From Hyposmocoma kahamanoa (taxonomy: Eukaryota; Arthropoda; Insecta; Lepidoptera; Cosmopterigidae), in assembly GCF_003589595.1 (NCBI RefSeq), contig NW_020653855.1, positions 6,710,721 through 6,774,720 on the forward strand: a DNA stretch of 64,000 nucleotides. The letters are read 5' to 3'. A program made the position numbers and the translations under genes. Below the pieces are notes generated by a model. It worked only from the letters and a program-made list of their open reading frames with translations, was not told the origin of the DNA and made no database searches. Below are positions 1 through 13,000 of the stretch, one piece after another (position 1 is the stretch's first letter; the number at the start of each line of letters is the position of its first letter).

Positions 1-175
1 TTCCGGTTTTGAAGGGTAAGGGTGCTGGTGAAATTACAGGCACGTGAGACTTATCAACTTATGTGTCAAGGCGACAGTACCCCTCAGATCTTTGTGCTTT
101 AAAGCTCTGATCGAGTGGCTTGCACACCGGTTTCCATCTCTGAGGTCCCGGGTTCGATCCCCAGCCGGGTCAATG
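1..175 (+). repeat. Interspersed repeat ('GGGTGCTGGTGAAATTACAGG' family) with a tRNA-like tail
   Basis: Bases 1-112 belong to a family seen again near 2935, 7375, 26870, 43990 and 60900. Bases 105-175 contain a Pol III B-box-like GGTTCGATCCC at 151-161. This looks like a SINE joined or adjacent to the repeat. Confidence 0.55.
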
Positions 176-539
176 TAGAAAATCTTTTGCCTCGGGTGTT
201 GTACCGTCGCTGTTTCCGATTTCTATAACACAAGTGTTTTAGTTACTTAATTTGGGACCGGAGTAACCTATGTGAAGTTTGAAATAGATAATCTCAGTAC
301 AGAGTATTAAAACAAACCGACTTCAAAAGTACGTGGAAATATTAAATTACCAAGATTTATTGAAATCGGTTACCGGAAAGTGAGCAAACCCGGATTCATC
401 CCCTAGTTCGCCACTACACGAGACTTGACACAGGAGATAATAAAAATCGGTTCTCACTACTCAAAGTACATTGAGAGACAAAAACGCCTTGAATTGGAGA
501 ATAACAAAATCAACCATTAAAATAATTGCTCCTTATAAT

Positions 540-1317
540 AAAATTTAGGCGCTATTTATAAAAATGACTCTTCATGCGTGAACAGCCAACCTAAGAGGTG
601 GATGATTTTCTTTAAAATTAAATGGGACCACTAAGGAGGTACCCTCTTTTCATCAAAAGAAGTGAAGTGAAATTAAATGTAATAGTAATAAAAATGTTTA
701 ATAATTATAAAAATAATAATTTAATTAATTTTAAGATAAAAATATTGTGTAATAATTATGTTTAATAATTATAGAATCTATAATTTAATTAATTATCTAA
801 ACTAATTAACTACGTTCAAGCTTGCAATGTATTTAAATTCCATTGTAACTGTCCTAGACCCTTAAGTTTATCATCCATGTGAAATGCAAATAAATGAATA
901 TGAATACGAAAAGAATCCTGAAAATCGGTTCACAAATACCAGAGTTATCGCGTAATATACATACAAAAAAAAAACATGCAGTCCATTGACTTACAAATAA
1001 ATGGACGACGGGTCTAATACAAAAACCACGAAAATAATGTCCCAAGTCAACCTATTTAAACGTAGTGACATGTAAAGGAATATGAAAAAGCTAAAACGTT
1101 GAATTTAAATTGTAATGTCATCGCAGTACTGTCTAATTTTGCTTGCTTCGCTGTCAGTCGAACAAACGAAGACTACAGCGTGAATGACGCTCTGTATACG
1201 ATTTTAACGCCTTATAAGTTCGGACACTTTTTAGCGCGGACCCGACGTCCATATAATTGTAAGTCAATGATGCAGTCGAATTGAGAACCTCCTCCTTTTT
1301 TGAAGTCGGTTAAAAAC
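540..1317 (-). repeat. LINE-3'-like interspersed repeat, interrupted by a MITE
   Basis: Read on the minus strand it starts with the AACCGACTTCAAAAAAGGAG-type sequence (1290-1317) and runs through 'CGCGATAACTC' and 'GAACCGATTTTC' to about 540. The same order is seen at 55098-55335 and, as a fragment, at 41275-41435. It is split by the MITE at 984-1269 and by unidentified AT-rich DNA at about 660-890. Confidence 0.55.
984..1269 (+). mobile_element. hAT-type MITE, copy 1
   Basis: The terminal inverted repeat starts CATTGACTTAC and ends GTAAGTCAATG. It is flanked by the 8-bp direct repeat ATGCAGTC on both sides, the target-site size of hAT-type (or P-type) elements. Full-length form, 286 bp; no coding capacity. 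Confidence 0.85.
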
Positions 1318-1340
1318 TAACGGGTAACTCACAAATTTAA

Positions 1341-1515
1341 GAGTCGTATTCTAGAACTCTACTCAATGCTCAAGTCAGTATTTGAGCAGACTTGAGTATG
1401 ATTTCAAGCACTGGAAATACGACCCTAATGGCAAGGACTTGAGTATGATCTTCAGTGCTCACTGCAATACTCAAGCCCTGACTTGAGTATTGAGTAGAGT
1501 TCTGGAATACGAACC
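1341..1515. mobile_element. Palindromic MITE (GGGTCGTATTC family), copy 1
   Basis: A 175-bp near-palindrome with ends GAGTCGTATTCTAG and GGAATACGAACC. The inner arms repeat CTCAAGTC motifs. Copies at 15531 and 37504 share the organisation. Confidence 0.75.
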
Positions 1516-2310
1516 TAAGACTCTATACTACCTCAGCTCGAATTCATGTTTTTCCTATATACGGTTCATTTTGCCTGGGTCGAGCGGCAGGGACGATCAC
1601 TGGCTTTATTTTAGAATTTATTTTTTTACAAATGTAATTAAAGCCATTTGATATATCGTATACTATACGTGTCCTATATAGTTCAGTTGATATGAAAATA
1701 ATCATTGGTAGATATTAAGTATCTATTGCATACAGCAGTTTTCTTGTAAAAATTCGCGGTAAATTCGTAAAAATTTTTAGGAACCGTGTTTTCACACCGT
1801 ATAGTAATTAGTGCATATCCTCAATTTTACCTTAGAATAATAACGCATAGAATGATAGTTTCATATCAAACGAACTGTCACAAGTGAGGCAAAAATCGAA
1901 TTCATGTAGGCTAGTTTTAATAGTAGGTTAATTTTCGGTTTAGTGAATATTTATATAAAAATACAAGTTGAAACGCGTTACTTCCTTGTGGAAAGTGATG
2001 TTAGTATCTATTTTATGTTTGTCGGACGTATTTTTACACTCATTTACCGCACATTTCGTCATTTTTAGCTAAAATTCTTGAGCTGTTCGCGGTGCAAGTT
2101 GACCTTGAGCACTGAAGGCCCGCCCGCTCGTGTAGGCCCTTTAGGAGCGCTTCAATTTGCCTCACTTATCGTGTGCGGACTAGGTTTCTATGCGTTATTA
2201 TTCTAAGAATTTTACTATATATTTTATCCAAAGTGATAGATTCAACACTTTCAGTGTTGTGCGGAATCAACCAAAGTCATTAGAGGTAGTATAGACTCTT
2301 TAATATATGA
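1516..2310. repeat. Unclassified repeat, split by the THAP MITE
   Basis: Shared with 5140-5400: CAGCTCGAATT, GGGTCGAGCGGCAG and ATATCGTATACTAT occur in the same order. The sequence resumes after the MITE at 1831-2207. Confidence 0.6.
1831..2207 (-). mobile_element. THAP-coding MITE, copy 1
   Basis: The 377-bp element has perfect 20-bp TIR CTTAGAATAATAACGCATAG and an 8-bp target duplication AATTTTAC on both sides. On the minus strand it carries the start of a THAP zinc-finger coding region (MTKCAVNECKNTSDKHK, then TFHKEV). This suggests an internally deleted derivative of a P-type or THAP-bearing hAT element. Copy 2 is at 9258 in the opposite orientation. Confidence 0.88.
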
Positions 2311-2623
2311 GGTGTCCGTTAGTTTAGTTAGTATGTAACGTTGTCTAATATTTATTTATTTATCTTTATCACCAATCCATTAAACTGGGACAATGTCTCC
2401 TCTAAATAATTTTCTAGCTTTTATCACGTTTTCTTTTGCCGTTAGCGACATTTATTGTCACATAATTAGATTTAGAATGGTAATCACTCTGTATTTCTAT
2501 TATTTTGCAGGCTATAAACAATGCACGAAACGATATCTTCTGGAAAATACCATTGAATACTAAGGTAGTATCAGAATTACTCTATTTTAATTTTGATTTG
2601 TATAAATTAATAACGCACAGATT

Positions 2624-2816
2624 CAACATAGCCCCGTACTAGGGAACCCTGTGTCGCGGGTGCCATAGACACAAACATAGACAACCACAAATTACACCCA
2701 AACTCACGAGAGAACTAAATGTAGGCCATACAAATATTTCTCCCGGCCCGGGAATCGAACCTGGGAGCTCTGCGTGGCAATCCGGCATGGTAACCGTTCG
2801 GCGACGGAGGCAGTTA
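2624..2816 (-). mobile_element. tRNA-derived SINE, family 1, copy 1
   Basis: Read on the minus strand it begins CTGCCTCCGTCGCC, with A-box-like sequence and a B-box GGTTCGATTCC at about 2751-2761. The body ends CACAGGGTTCCCTAGTACGG. Same family at 28181 and 49005. Confidence 0.85.
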
Positions 2817-2929
2817 AATAACAAATAACGCACACACTCATTGCCCCGCACTAAGGACACAATCACCTTAATTTTTACAAATTATGTTCACAACCCCTAT
2901 GTACAAATGAAATAGTAACATGTTAGATT

Positions 2930-3450
2930 TAGTAGCTGTGGAGCTCCTTGTGTAAGAGTTCGTCCAGGGAAGTATGCCACCTTACATATTTCTGCCGCCA
3001 AACACTCATGTGGGCATTACTGCGTTATGATTTAGAAGGGTAACCACCCAGTTACCACACCTCCATGTGCATTAATGACGAATCTGAAATCTATTTACTA
3101 GGCAACAACATTAGACATAGACCAAATTCAAGCCAGTCTCGCCCGTGTGCCCGTGATGCTCGTTTAAATCAAAACGTAAAAGCTAAACAAATAGAACGTA
3201 TATTGCCATGACAGTTAGACGCACGCGGTCGCTGCGCGATGAAATTCGTGTCGAATAAACGCGCCCTAAGGGTGCTGGTGAAGTTACAAACACGTGTGAC
3301 TTGTCAACTTATGTCTCACGGCGACGACCGCAGTAGCGGTGCCCATAAGATCTTTGCGATTTCACGCTCTGAATGGCATTGCAAACTGTTATGAATAAGC
3401 GTGTCGCTTACCACCAGTTAATTGTAGCTGGGGGTACCCTACGCTCCGAG
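2930..3450 (+). repeat. Interspersed repeat with 'GAGCTCCTTGTG' head and 'GGTGCTGGTGAAG' body
   Basis: Pieces at 2930-3060 and 3258-3430 match, in order, the head and body seen together at 43905-44190, so this copy is probably split by about 200 bp of foreign DNA (3060-3257). Confidence 0.55.
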
Positions 3451-4241
3451 TGAAATGTAGACATTCGCTGAACAAGCTAGAGTTGCCCTATTTGCTCTTT
3501 CACTATGGTAGTACTTTGAATGTGTTTTTGCAAACGCACTTTACAGCACGAGGAAACATCCTTAAAGGTGCTCCCTCAACAGGAGCATTCGCCTGCAATG
3601 TAACAATCCAAGTCTCGATTTTGAGCATTGCGTTACAATACTGATACTTTCTTCACCTGTTCTTATTTTATTCATATTAATTTTAAGCGCGCGAGTTGCG
3701 GGTCGCGAGGGGTGATCCCCCCACACTTCACCTCCTAAATTGTAGGGTAGCGTTGAAATACCCCGCCGTAATAGGGTCAAGGCAAGGTCAAATGTTATTA
3801 CTAAGTAAGCAGAGTACACTTGAAATCGTCATACTGATTTAACTCTACTGTTCATTCATAAGGCAGAATCCCCTGAGAAGAATGAGCTGTAAACTCTAGG
3901 GATTGCTCTTTGTAAATATACATTTCAATATATTTATTATTCCAATATTTAATTTAAATATCTTAGAACGAGAATACCTGAATTTTGTCATCCAAGTACG
4001 CAGAAATTGTAGAATAACCTTCATTATAAAGTTTTTGTTTCACAATAGTTTTAAGCCTCGTAAATGGCGAATTTTGAATATCAATCGGAATCTTATTATA
4101 GAAGCGTATACATTGCCCCTTAAATGGATTTAAGACTTATTAAGACGACTGTCAAGAACAGCGGGTTTATTTTTATATCTCGTATTAATGTTATGTATGT
4201 CACAATTTTTTATAACAAAATAATTGTTTTTCTTAACATAA

Positions 4242-4767
4242 CCGCTCACGCGGCACATGTAGCCGTAGACGCATACCACACCTAGAGGTGCCGGTGATGA
4301 TTTTATACCGATTTATCGGATATCGAAGTTATAACAGGTAAAAAAACTAATATTAATTGCTATTTCGGTAACTACTCTAGCAAACCATAAAGTTTTTAAT
4401 GCCTGGGTATGTCATTTAAAAAAAATAAACAACTTCAAAAATACGTCACGACAATCGTGTGTGTTATTGTTTGCGCTTGTGATTTCGGTGTTTATTTATT
4501 GAAAACATACCGTAAGTAGCGTTTTTTAAGTTTACCCTGAATATTTACCCAAGTACACATTTCATCAGTGCTTTTTAAGTGCAGGATTTGCGGTGTATTA
4601 CTGCATTTTATTTGAGATGTTTTTGTTGTAGTACGGAGGGTATTTATTTAGCAATGCAGAATAATATTTTTTATTTATAAAAACTTGTATTTAAACTGAA
4701 TCCTTTTCTAATTTGCGAAACTAAATAGCCGCCATTTTGCAGTAGGATGAGCGCATCGCGTGAGCGG
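4242..4767 (+). mobile_element. CCGCTCACGCG TIR element, copy A
   Basis: It starts CCGCTCACGCGGCAC and ends GCATCGCGTGAGCGG. Internal sequence includes GCCGCCATTTTGC near the right end. A non-autonomous DNA transposon of about 530-640 bp; other copies are at 13173, 22039 and 44937. Confidence 0.8.
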
Positions 4768-5139
4768 ATAAATAACATTTTCATAAATGTACTGTGACGT
4801 TGGTGTAAGATTGTTAATCTCTTTAAACTTATCTCTCATAGAAACCCTGGGGTTTTCTCTTTGTCTCAGACCTTTTTTAAATTTAACCTCGAAAGCAACA
4901 AACGATATCACGTATAGGTGCGTTCACGCCGCTGCTGCCGTCCAGGTCGCTGAGCCTGCGCTGCGATACCATCATTGTCATGTGCTGCGCATTGATGCTA
5001 CAAATTGTATCACCGGTGTTCTGACGCACTACTGTAATGTTACAATTTGTAACTGATGTAATGCTCGAATTTGAACTGTTAATTACAGGCGAATGCTCCC
5101 GGTGAGAGAGCGCCCTCACGTTCGTTTGTCGTTTAAAAT
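4768..5139. other. No feature recognised
   Basis: Short overlapping ORFs on both strands have no recognisable domain or coding bias. GC is locally higher at 4920-4990. Confidence 0.4.
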
Positions 5140-5400
5140 CTTAAGAGTTCTCAACTTCAGCTCGAATTTAATTTTTTCCCGTACTAAAACGGTTAATTTT
5201 ACTTGGGTCGAGCGGCAGTCGCTGGCATTCTTTCAGATTTTTTTAACGATATTAAAGCCATTTGAAAAAAGTATATATCGTATACTATGTGTTCTATGCA
5301 GGTCAGTTGAGTTCAGTCAGTTTTTTTCTGTAGTGAAAAGTTGTAGTAATCGTGTTTTACACCCTATAGTAATCACTGTACTAACCAAAGCCTTTTGAGG
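5140..5400. repeat. Unclassified repeat, second copy of the 1516-2310 family
   Basis: Shares GGGTCGAGCGGCAG, TATATCGTATACTAT and ACCCTATAGTAATCA-like segments with the first copy. Confidence 0.6.
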
Positions 5401-5416
5401 TTATATGAACTCTTAA

Positions 5417-5868
5417 GAGGGAGCAGAGTAAAAATTCCTAATCTTCGATTTGATTTTAGGGGGGTATATCCACTTTAAAGTTAAAAATAAAATATTGTAT
5501 GAGTAATATATTTTACACGATATATTCAAGCATAGACACTAATCAGAAACATAAAACAATAAAATTTCCTCGATAGATAAAAATCACGAAATGACCTCTA
5601 ATTTTCATATTTTTTCGATTCATCCTCGAAATGCTACAGGTTATTAGGACAAAAATTAGATAATTAATTATATTTATGCATGATCGAGAACTGTGACTAC
5701 GGACTTTTTTTAATCTCTTTAGTTTTAGAGTTATTCCGCTAAAACGAATTTGGTACTTTTAATGCGCAAAATTCAACATCTCCTGTCGCATGTCACGCGA
5801 ACTTCAGACATATATTTGCTTCACAAATTTGGGCGGAGCCAACGTCAAAACTTTTTTGGCATGCTCTC
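5417..5868 (+). mobile_element. TTAA-flanked MITE (GAGGGAGCA), copy 1
   Basis: Bounded by TTAA on both sides (5413-5416 and 5869-5872), with short inverted ends GAGGGAGCA and TGCTCTC. TTAA duplication is the piggyBac signature. Copies at 14588 (inverted) and 36886. Confidence 0.75.
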
Positions 5869-6173
5869 TTAAACAAAACTATTCTGCAGCAGCACTCAGT
5901 GACATCTAAAAACCTATTTTTCGTAATTATTTAAATATCTTATTTTTGTTTCTTTTCAAAACATTACAATTTACGCTACATATGTTTTACAAATTATTTC
6001 ATTTTATTTTAACATTATAAATTTATCATTAATTAATAATGTGTAATAGATGTTTTTTTTAATTTAAATGGCCTTCGCAGCATCCTGGGTATCTAGCGGA
6101 CTTCTTTTGAAAAGGACTTGGGGCTTGTCGTACTTCATTTGAATGTCTTATCCATGACGTGCTCGCAGACTTA

Positions 6174-6770
6174 AGGCCCATTTAGATGGAGAGACTTTCT
6201 CGCCTCGAAGATACGATAATCGAAAGAATATAAAAGACTTTCCTTGTCTAAACATACGCGATTATCGCCCTTCTACGTGAGCGATAATCGCCTCGCTTTT
6301 GAATATTGAACGTCTCCGTATAAACAGAACTTGAAAGCAAAAAAATATTTGTGCCAGTCGTTTCTACCATGCGTGCGTGCAGTGCGCGAGGGTGTTCTGA
6401 TTATTACTGCTTTTCTAAGACAATAATTAATAAAACGAGAAATAAAAAAATATATTTTGCGTTAAGAAATGTTATAAAAAAAAACGTGTATTTCTATACA
6501 GTGAAATGAATTTTTACGTCAATTTGATATATCCATAGTCAATACCACAGTAATCACTGAACTCGAATGGTAATTCTCGAACTCAAAACGGTTCGAACCG
6601 ATTTGTACGATAATAGTACGAACTTGAAAAAATGTGGTTAGACAACTCGAAAACGTATGATATAATCGTAGGCAAGATTTTAGTTCTTGCCTGAATGTTG
6701 AATGCTTACGATAATCGCGTACGATTTTTCGCTACGAAGCGAGCGCTAAACTCTCCATCTAAATGGGCCT
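6174..6770. mobile_element. PIF/Harbinger-type MITE
   Basis: 597 bp with TIR AGGCCCATTTAGATGGAGAG and a 3-bp target duplication TTA on each side, typical of PIF/Harbinger. The subterminal arms also carry inverted GCGATAATCG motifs. No transposase ORF. Confidence 0.82.
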
Positions 6771-6968
6771 TTATTCATTCAAACCAAATCCATATTTTCA
6801 TAATAAAATTTCGAACGAAACGTATGTAACGTCATTTGTTGGCGTTTTCTTTTTGTTAAATGTAAATAGTGTGTGGCCACTACAATGATTAAATAAAGTA
6901 ACAAGAACATTCGAATTGGATTCGATATTTCATGAACGCTTATGTCTCATTTTTCTTTTTTGCTACAG

Positions 6969-7050
6969 AACTTCTCAATGTTTAACAGTAGCAAGAAAGC
7001 TTACGAATCGATGTCGAAGAAGTTCCAAGCAAATTATTGCTTATATCCAG
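6969..7050 (+). CDS. Anoctamin gene exon 1 (first exon seen)
   Basis: The exon follows a very strong pyrimidine tract and CTACAG acceptor and ends at CCAG|GTAACT in phase 1. It encodes 27 codons including MFNSSKKAYESMSKKF. The ATG at 6978 is the likeliest start codon in the exon but has a poor Kozak context (T at -3). Because the acceptor is so good, a non-coding 5' exon probably lies upstream and was not found. An alternative is initiation at ATG 6942 in an unspliced leader. The split codon joins exon 2 as a valine. Confidence 0.65.
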
Positions 7051-10000
7051 GTAACTCTGCAATACTTTTTAATAGTTTTTTTAGTAGCAGTCGAGCTTGT
7101 GAAAGAGTTCGCGTAGAGAAGTACTGTTTTGAAAGGTTAGAGTGCTGGTGATCACAGGCACATGGGACTCGTCAACTTACGTCTCGTGGTGGCTACTTCC
7201 AAATTCATCAGGGAAAACTTCACATTCCATAAGTCATGACCGTCCTCGCTGGCAAGAACGAACGACACATCAGTTCAGCGTGTTCTCGCGCAGATTTACT
7301 AGTCTGTTCAAATAGCAGCAGAGCAGCGTCAGGCACTAATGTGAGCATTGCTGTATTCCGGTTTTCAAAGGTAAGGGTGCTGGTGAAATTACAGTGGTAC
7401 TTATCAACTTATGTCTCAGTGTGACAGGTGCAGTGGCAGTGCCCTTCAGATATTTACAATTTAAAGCTCTTGAGTGGCATTGCAACTGTCATGGATAGGC
7501 GTGTAGCTGACCATCAGGCGCACGACTGGTTCGTCCCGTCCTTTGGTACGATAAAGGAAGAAACATCGTTGACAAGTCCCATGTGCCTGTAATTTCACCA
7601 GCCTCCTTGCATAATGCTCACATTACAGCTTGGCAGTAGAAATTGATAAGTTAGCAGTATTTACCTGGACGAACAAATTCACAAGGAGCTCTACTGCTAC
7701 TAGAATGGTGTTTTAAGTTTTAGCTAATGTAGTATTTTAATTTTTAGCTAAATATAGATACCATCCCTCCCAAGAGAATCAATACTTGAGTTTTCCTTAC
7801 ACATGGCTTAATATCACCATCAATGAGACTCAACTGGTGTCAACATACAACCATTACATTATTGAAATGTCGAAGATCTTCGATATAATTAAATACAGCG
7901 TGAGTATTATGAAATTTACCAACTAAGCCACGAAACGAATCAGTGGACGAATTTTTCTAAGTGCTTGTTGTCGTATCTTTGTATTTGGTTTTTCAATGGC
8001 TTGCGCATCTATGAGAAATCTATGAAAGTATTTCGTCACCAAGTTAGATACCTTTACAGCTACCAGCCTCGGCTAGAGATGTCGCTATTCACTGTATTTA
8101 AATTATTGAATTAATATTCAATTATTTGTTGTGTGAAATTACTACACTTGTTTGTTATAATTATTAATACAAAGATCTATCTGTAAGGGTATCTAACTGC
8201 GCGACGAAATACTTTCATAGATTTCTCATAGATGGCGCTACGGTTAAAAATCGTTGAAAAACCAAATGCAAAGAAAGGACAACAAACATAGAAAAATTCG
8301 TGAGGTACGCTGGTTGCACTGTAATCGGTCAATTGGGGAAGTTGTTCCTAAGAACAACCCTCGAGGGAGGAACTTATAGCTCCAAATTATTATACAAAGA
8401 CGGACATACTGGCAAAGTAACAGAATCGGTAAAAAAATACTCAAACAATAAGATTCCTTACTAATGTCACTGTAATTTAGAAAAGTTATATAAGAATCGG
8501 TCCATAATAAACAAAGACACACCAAAATGTTTACACTAGAAAAATTTAAAATGTTTTGACAGGTCCACGCACATTGTCACATAGCCCCACTTCCGTTATT
8601 GCCGGAGTAACTGAAATGGCTGAAGTGTCACCGTGTCACCTTACGCTTTAACGACGCGCTTCACAAGTACCTACTGCTATATCTTTTCCTTGCAAAGTTA
8701 TTGCTGAGGGAACAACTTACCCTGGGAACTTTCAACCCCGGGTCTCCCCTACATGATGTTTTGACAGCTCCACTCACAGTCACTTAGCCACACTTCCGTC
8801 ATTGCCGGTGTAACTGAAATGGCTGCCGGCAAGACGTGTCACCTGACGTATTAACAACGCGCTTCACATGTATTTCTATATCATTTCTTTGAATAGTTAT
8901 TGCTGAGGGAATAACTTACCCCGGGAACTTCCAAACTCGATTTCCCCTAGCTAGTGTCCAGTCGTATCGAAGGAATTTTTACTTTATGCTTCTTTGATCA
9001 TTGTGATAGTTAGCGCGGTTGTGCACTGCATCCCATTCGTATTCATTCCAAATCCGAGACTACATAAATCTAGAAAACCGAAAGTCCCAATCGAATTCGA
9101 GGAAATATGAATATTTCTTGTACATCTAGAGATAAAATGGTCCGTGTGACATTTCGGACCGTCATTTCTCGAATTCGGAACTGGTACGAATCGGACGTAG
9201 TGCACAAACCATAGATATAGAAAAAAGCGGGCACAAACGCTCTTATAAGGTTGAAGACTTAGAATAATAACGCATAGAAACCTAGTCCGCACACGCTAAG
9301 TGAGGCAAATTGAAGCGCGCCAAAAGGGCCTACACGAGCGGGCGGGCCTTCGGTGCTCAAGGTCAACTTGCACCGCGAACAGATCAAGAAATTTAGCTAA
9401 AAATGACGAAATGTGCGGTAAATGAGTGTAAAAATACGTCAGACAAACATAAAATACATACTAACATCACATTCCACAAGGAAGTAACGCGTTTCAACTT
9501 GTATTTTTATATAAATATTCACTAAAACCGAAAATTAACCTACTACTAAAACTGGCCTACATGAATTTGATTTTTGCCTCACTTGTGACAGTTCGTTTGA
9601 TATGAAACTATCATTCTATGCGTTATTATTCTAAGGTTGAAGATATTTAACGGAATTCGTTTTTTGAAACGCTATCTTTTATTCCAGCTTGTTTTTATGT
9701 TCGTTGTAATATTATTTTACGCAATCGTTCCTAATAAATCGCCCTTGGTGGAGCAGAGATCTAAAAAAGAGTTGGAAATAAGAAGATACGCCACACATGA
9801 GGAATTTATTATACACGACGATGAATTAAAATATATACAATAGATAAACAACGAAAAATCCTAGAGGTTAAGTACCAAACCTCGACTTATGTCACTCCAC
9901 ATGGCTATTTGAATTTTTGTATTTGATATATCTGGCAAACAATCACCATGCAAATATGTAGTATCTATATGTGGCAAAATATTTGCCATGTTTGACAAAT

Positions 10001-13000
10001 ACACCAAACACGTCACGCGTTGTTGGTTCCGTCCAAACTATGATCAAATTTGTTATTTTAACTACTTATTTGGCTCCATGTGTAAACGATCATATTTGTA
10101 AATTCTTTATCGAATGCATATCGAATGTCAAATATTTGTCGAAGCGAAAGTTTTAATACACCCAATAGAGAATACGAACAGCCATGTGTAATATCGCCTT
10201 AACGCGTGTTATATTTTACATATCTATTTGATTAGTACAAAATTTTTTCTAGTGGCTTTTCGACGCAAAGCTAAAAACAAATAGATCTGCGTACGTAATA
10301 TTGGTGTATATATATGTATTTCTCTAATATTCTCCCGTTTTTGTAGAACCATCATATCGACTCTTCCTACGTAAAGTATTGTATGTCGAAATTGCCAAGT
10401 TTACAGGGAAGCGTTAAGTTTTGAATTCACTGAAATGAGTATAACACGTGACTTAGCATAGAAATGCTAAATTAAATTGTAAAATAATAAAATAAATTGT
10501 GGTTGTTCATCTAACCGATGTCTAAGATTTTATAATACTCTGTTTGAGTTTTGCCGAATAAAAATGAGAAATAGTGTTATGCTCATTTCAGTGAATTCAA
10601 AATTTTAAAACGCTTCCCTGTAAACTTGGCAATTTCGACATACGATACTTTACGTAGGAGGGGTCGAATATAGCCAAACTTGGGTTTATTACGGCACCAT
10701 GTAATGCCCAGTGGTCTGATAAAGCTGTTCCACATGTTTAGATACATATACAGGTATAGCTACAAGGTCCGACAATATCCTTAACCACCAAATATTAATT
10801 AATTACTTTTCGAATTCGGGAAATCAGTACTGCTGACGAAGTTGAACTTTAAAGTATTTTGTTTTATTAACAATTAAAAGTTTACAAAAAGGAACACAAG
10901 ACAGCGAATAAAAACCTTTAACAGATTTATGTATCGCTGCCATCACATGCTATCAGGTGTCTAACAAAATAATTACTGACCAATACTTATACGTGTCTAA
11001 TAATTTACGCAACTTACACTTAAGAACTAATAACTTCAACAATTTGATAAATGAATTGGCTTAAGGATCGTTTTACAATTTTTCGGTTTACCTATAAGTT
11101 TATCAAAAACTTCACTTGGCAATTTATTAAGCAGTAATGGCAACATATATCTCCAGACACGCTTTCCATAGTAGTTATTGTATGGAGAAAGAACATACCT
11201 TGGTAGGTAATTTAGATTACGCAATTGACCGATTCTTGTCGTTTGTTTTAACATGTCAGTTTTATCTATTTCATCACAAATTATGTATATATTTATTGTA
11301 TCTAATTCTGCCATGCCATGTAAAAACGCAGTAGATAATTGACCTTTTAGCGAAGCAAATAAAAAACTAACATGAATGGTCACTCCCCGCCCCTTCATCG
11401 CGCACCGCACTTTGACGGAACGGCAACAAAGCAATAAAACCATTTCCGGAAATCCGGAATTCGAAAAAAGTAATTAAAAATTTAATTAAGAATTTTTTCT
11501 GAGTGTTCGATCTTTGTATTAATAATTATAACATACTAGTTGAGTAATTTCACAAAAAATAATTGAATATCAATTCAATAAAAATTTAATTAATACAGTG
11601 AATAGCGACATCTCTCGCCAGGACTGGTAGCTGTAAAGGTACTAACTGGGTGATAAATCTGTCAAAGATTTCTCATAGATGGCACCACGACTAAAAAGTC
11701 GTTGAAAGACCAAGTACAAAGACACGACGCAAGCACATAGAAAAATTCGTGAGGTCCGTTGGTTCGTTCCGTGGCTTAGTTGATATAGCGTCTGGCACGG
11801 TATGCAAGAAGACGTCGGTTCGAATCCGACCGGATCGAAGGAATATTTTCTGAGTGTTTTTTCTGAGTGTTCGATCTTTGTATTAATAATTATAACAAAC
11901 TAGTGGAGTAATTTCACAAAAAATAATTGAATATAAATTCAATAAAAATTTAGTTAAGTAATTAAAAGTTATTTGGTGGTTTTAACAATTCCATATCGCT
12001 CTTTGTAGCCAAATCTATGTATATGGAACACCCTTTTCCGACCATTGGTAATGGCAAAGCCACCTTGTGCAAAAACGGTTGTGCCAGCAATAAACTTTCA
12101 TTTATTAATTATACCAATAGAGGGATTGTTATTATGAAAATTACATAAATTGTGCATCTTTTTATTTATATTAAATATGTCTTTTAAAACTTGTTGTTTT
12201 AATATTATAACCGTTTTGATGAACTCTAGTATAATCTCATTAGTATTGTGCCGATGCCGATCTCCTTCATCATCATTCCACCTTTTTGATACAAGCCTTT
12301 TAATTTCCTCTTTTAATATTTCTTATAATAAAACATGCGGACCGAGCATTGTGTATTCGGATTTCGCTACGGCTACGCTAGTGTTGTGGTGGTGGATGAG
12401 AGCCAGTGTTCTATGGAAGGGAACTTGTCCAAATATGTGTTCTGGACATCGAGTATATGTAACCAAAAATATAGACGAAATGTCATTTAATTCGAAAACT
12501 ATTGTGCCAAATTACGGTGATAGCTGCACTCCGATTGGCCAGCCCAAATTCTAAACAATTGACGGGTTAGAACTACGACCATAACGATGCGCGAGCCGAG
12601 CGAGTGACGCGAGCGTGGCGCGGCAGCGGCCGGCGAAACGGCAATACTAAATTTCGATGCGAAATCAGTAGGAATTCCCATGAGAAATCCTAGTCTTGGT
12701 ATAAAAACGTTATTTTTATTCACTTAGGCGCTTCAACGATTAAAATGTTATATTATTTAATACATTATACTGGTAACACTTAGACCATTAGTTCATTATG
12801 TTACCTAATTCTTGTATCTAATGTTTGTTATACTGAAGGTTTATTATACACACTAAAATTATACCTTTTGTTGTTATACCTTTTATTTATTATATTCAAC
12901 GAGTAATTGTATCCTTATAAATTATATGAAATGTTGGTTTAACTAAGTGAAAATAGATTATTCGTTGTTATATCTTTCATTACACACCCATTCGGGCATG

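Noticed and set aside
11770..11838. tRNA gene
   Set aside because: A- and B-boxes are present but I cannot draw paired acceptor and anticodon stems, and the same unit recurs with SINE flanks at 29701.
12150..12554. 134-codon + ORF
   Set aside because: It runs through unrelated DNA into a MITE fragment; the translation has no domain and its codons look random.
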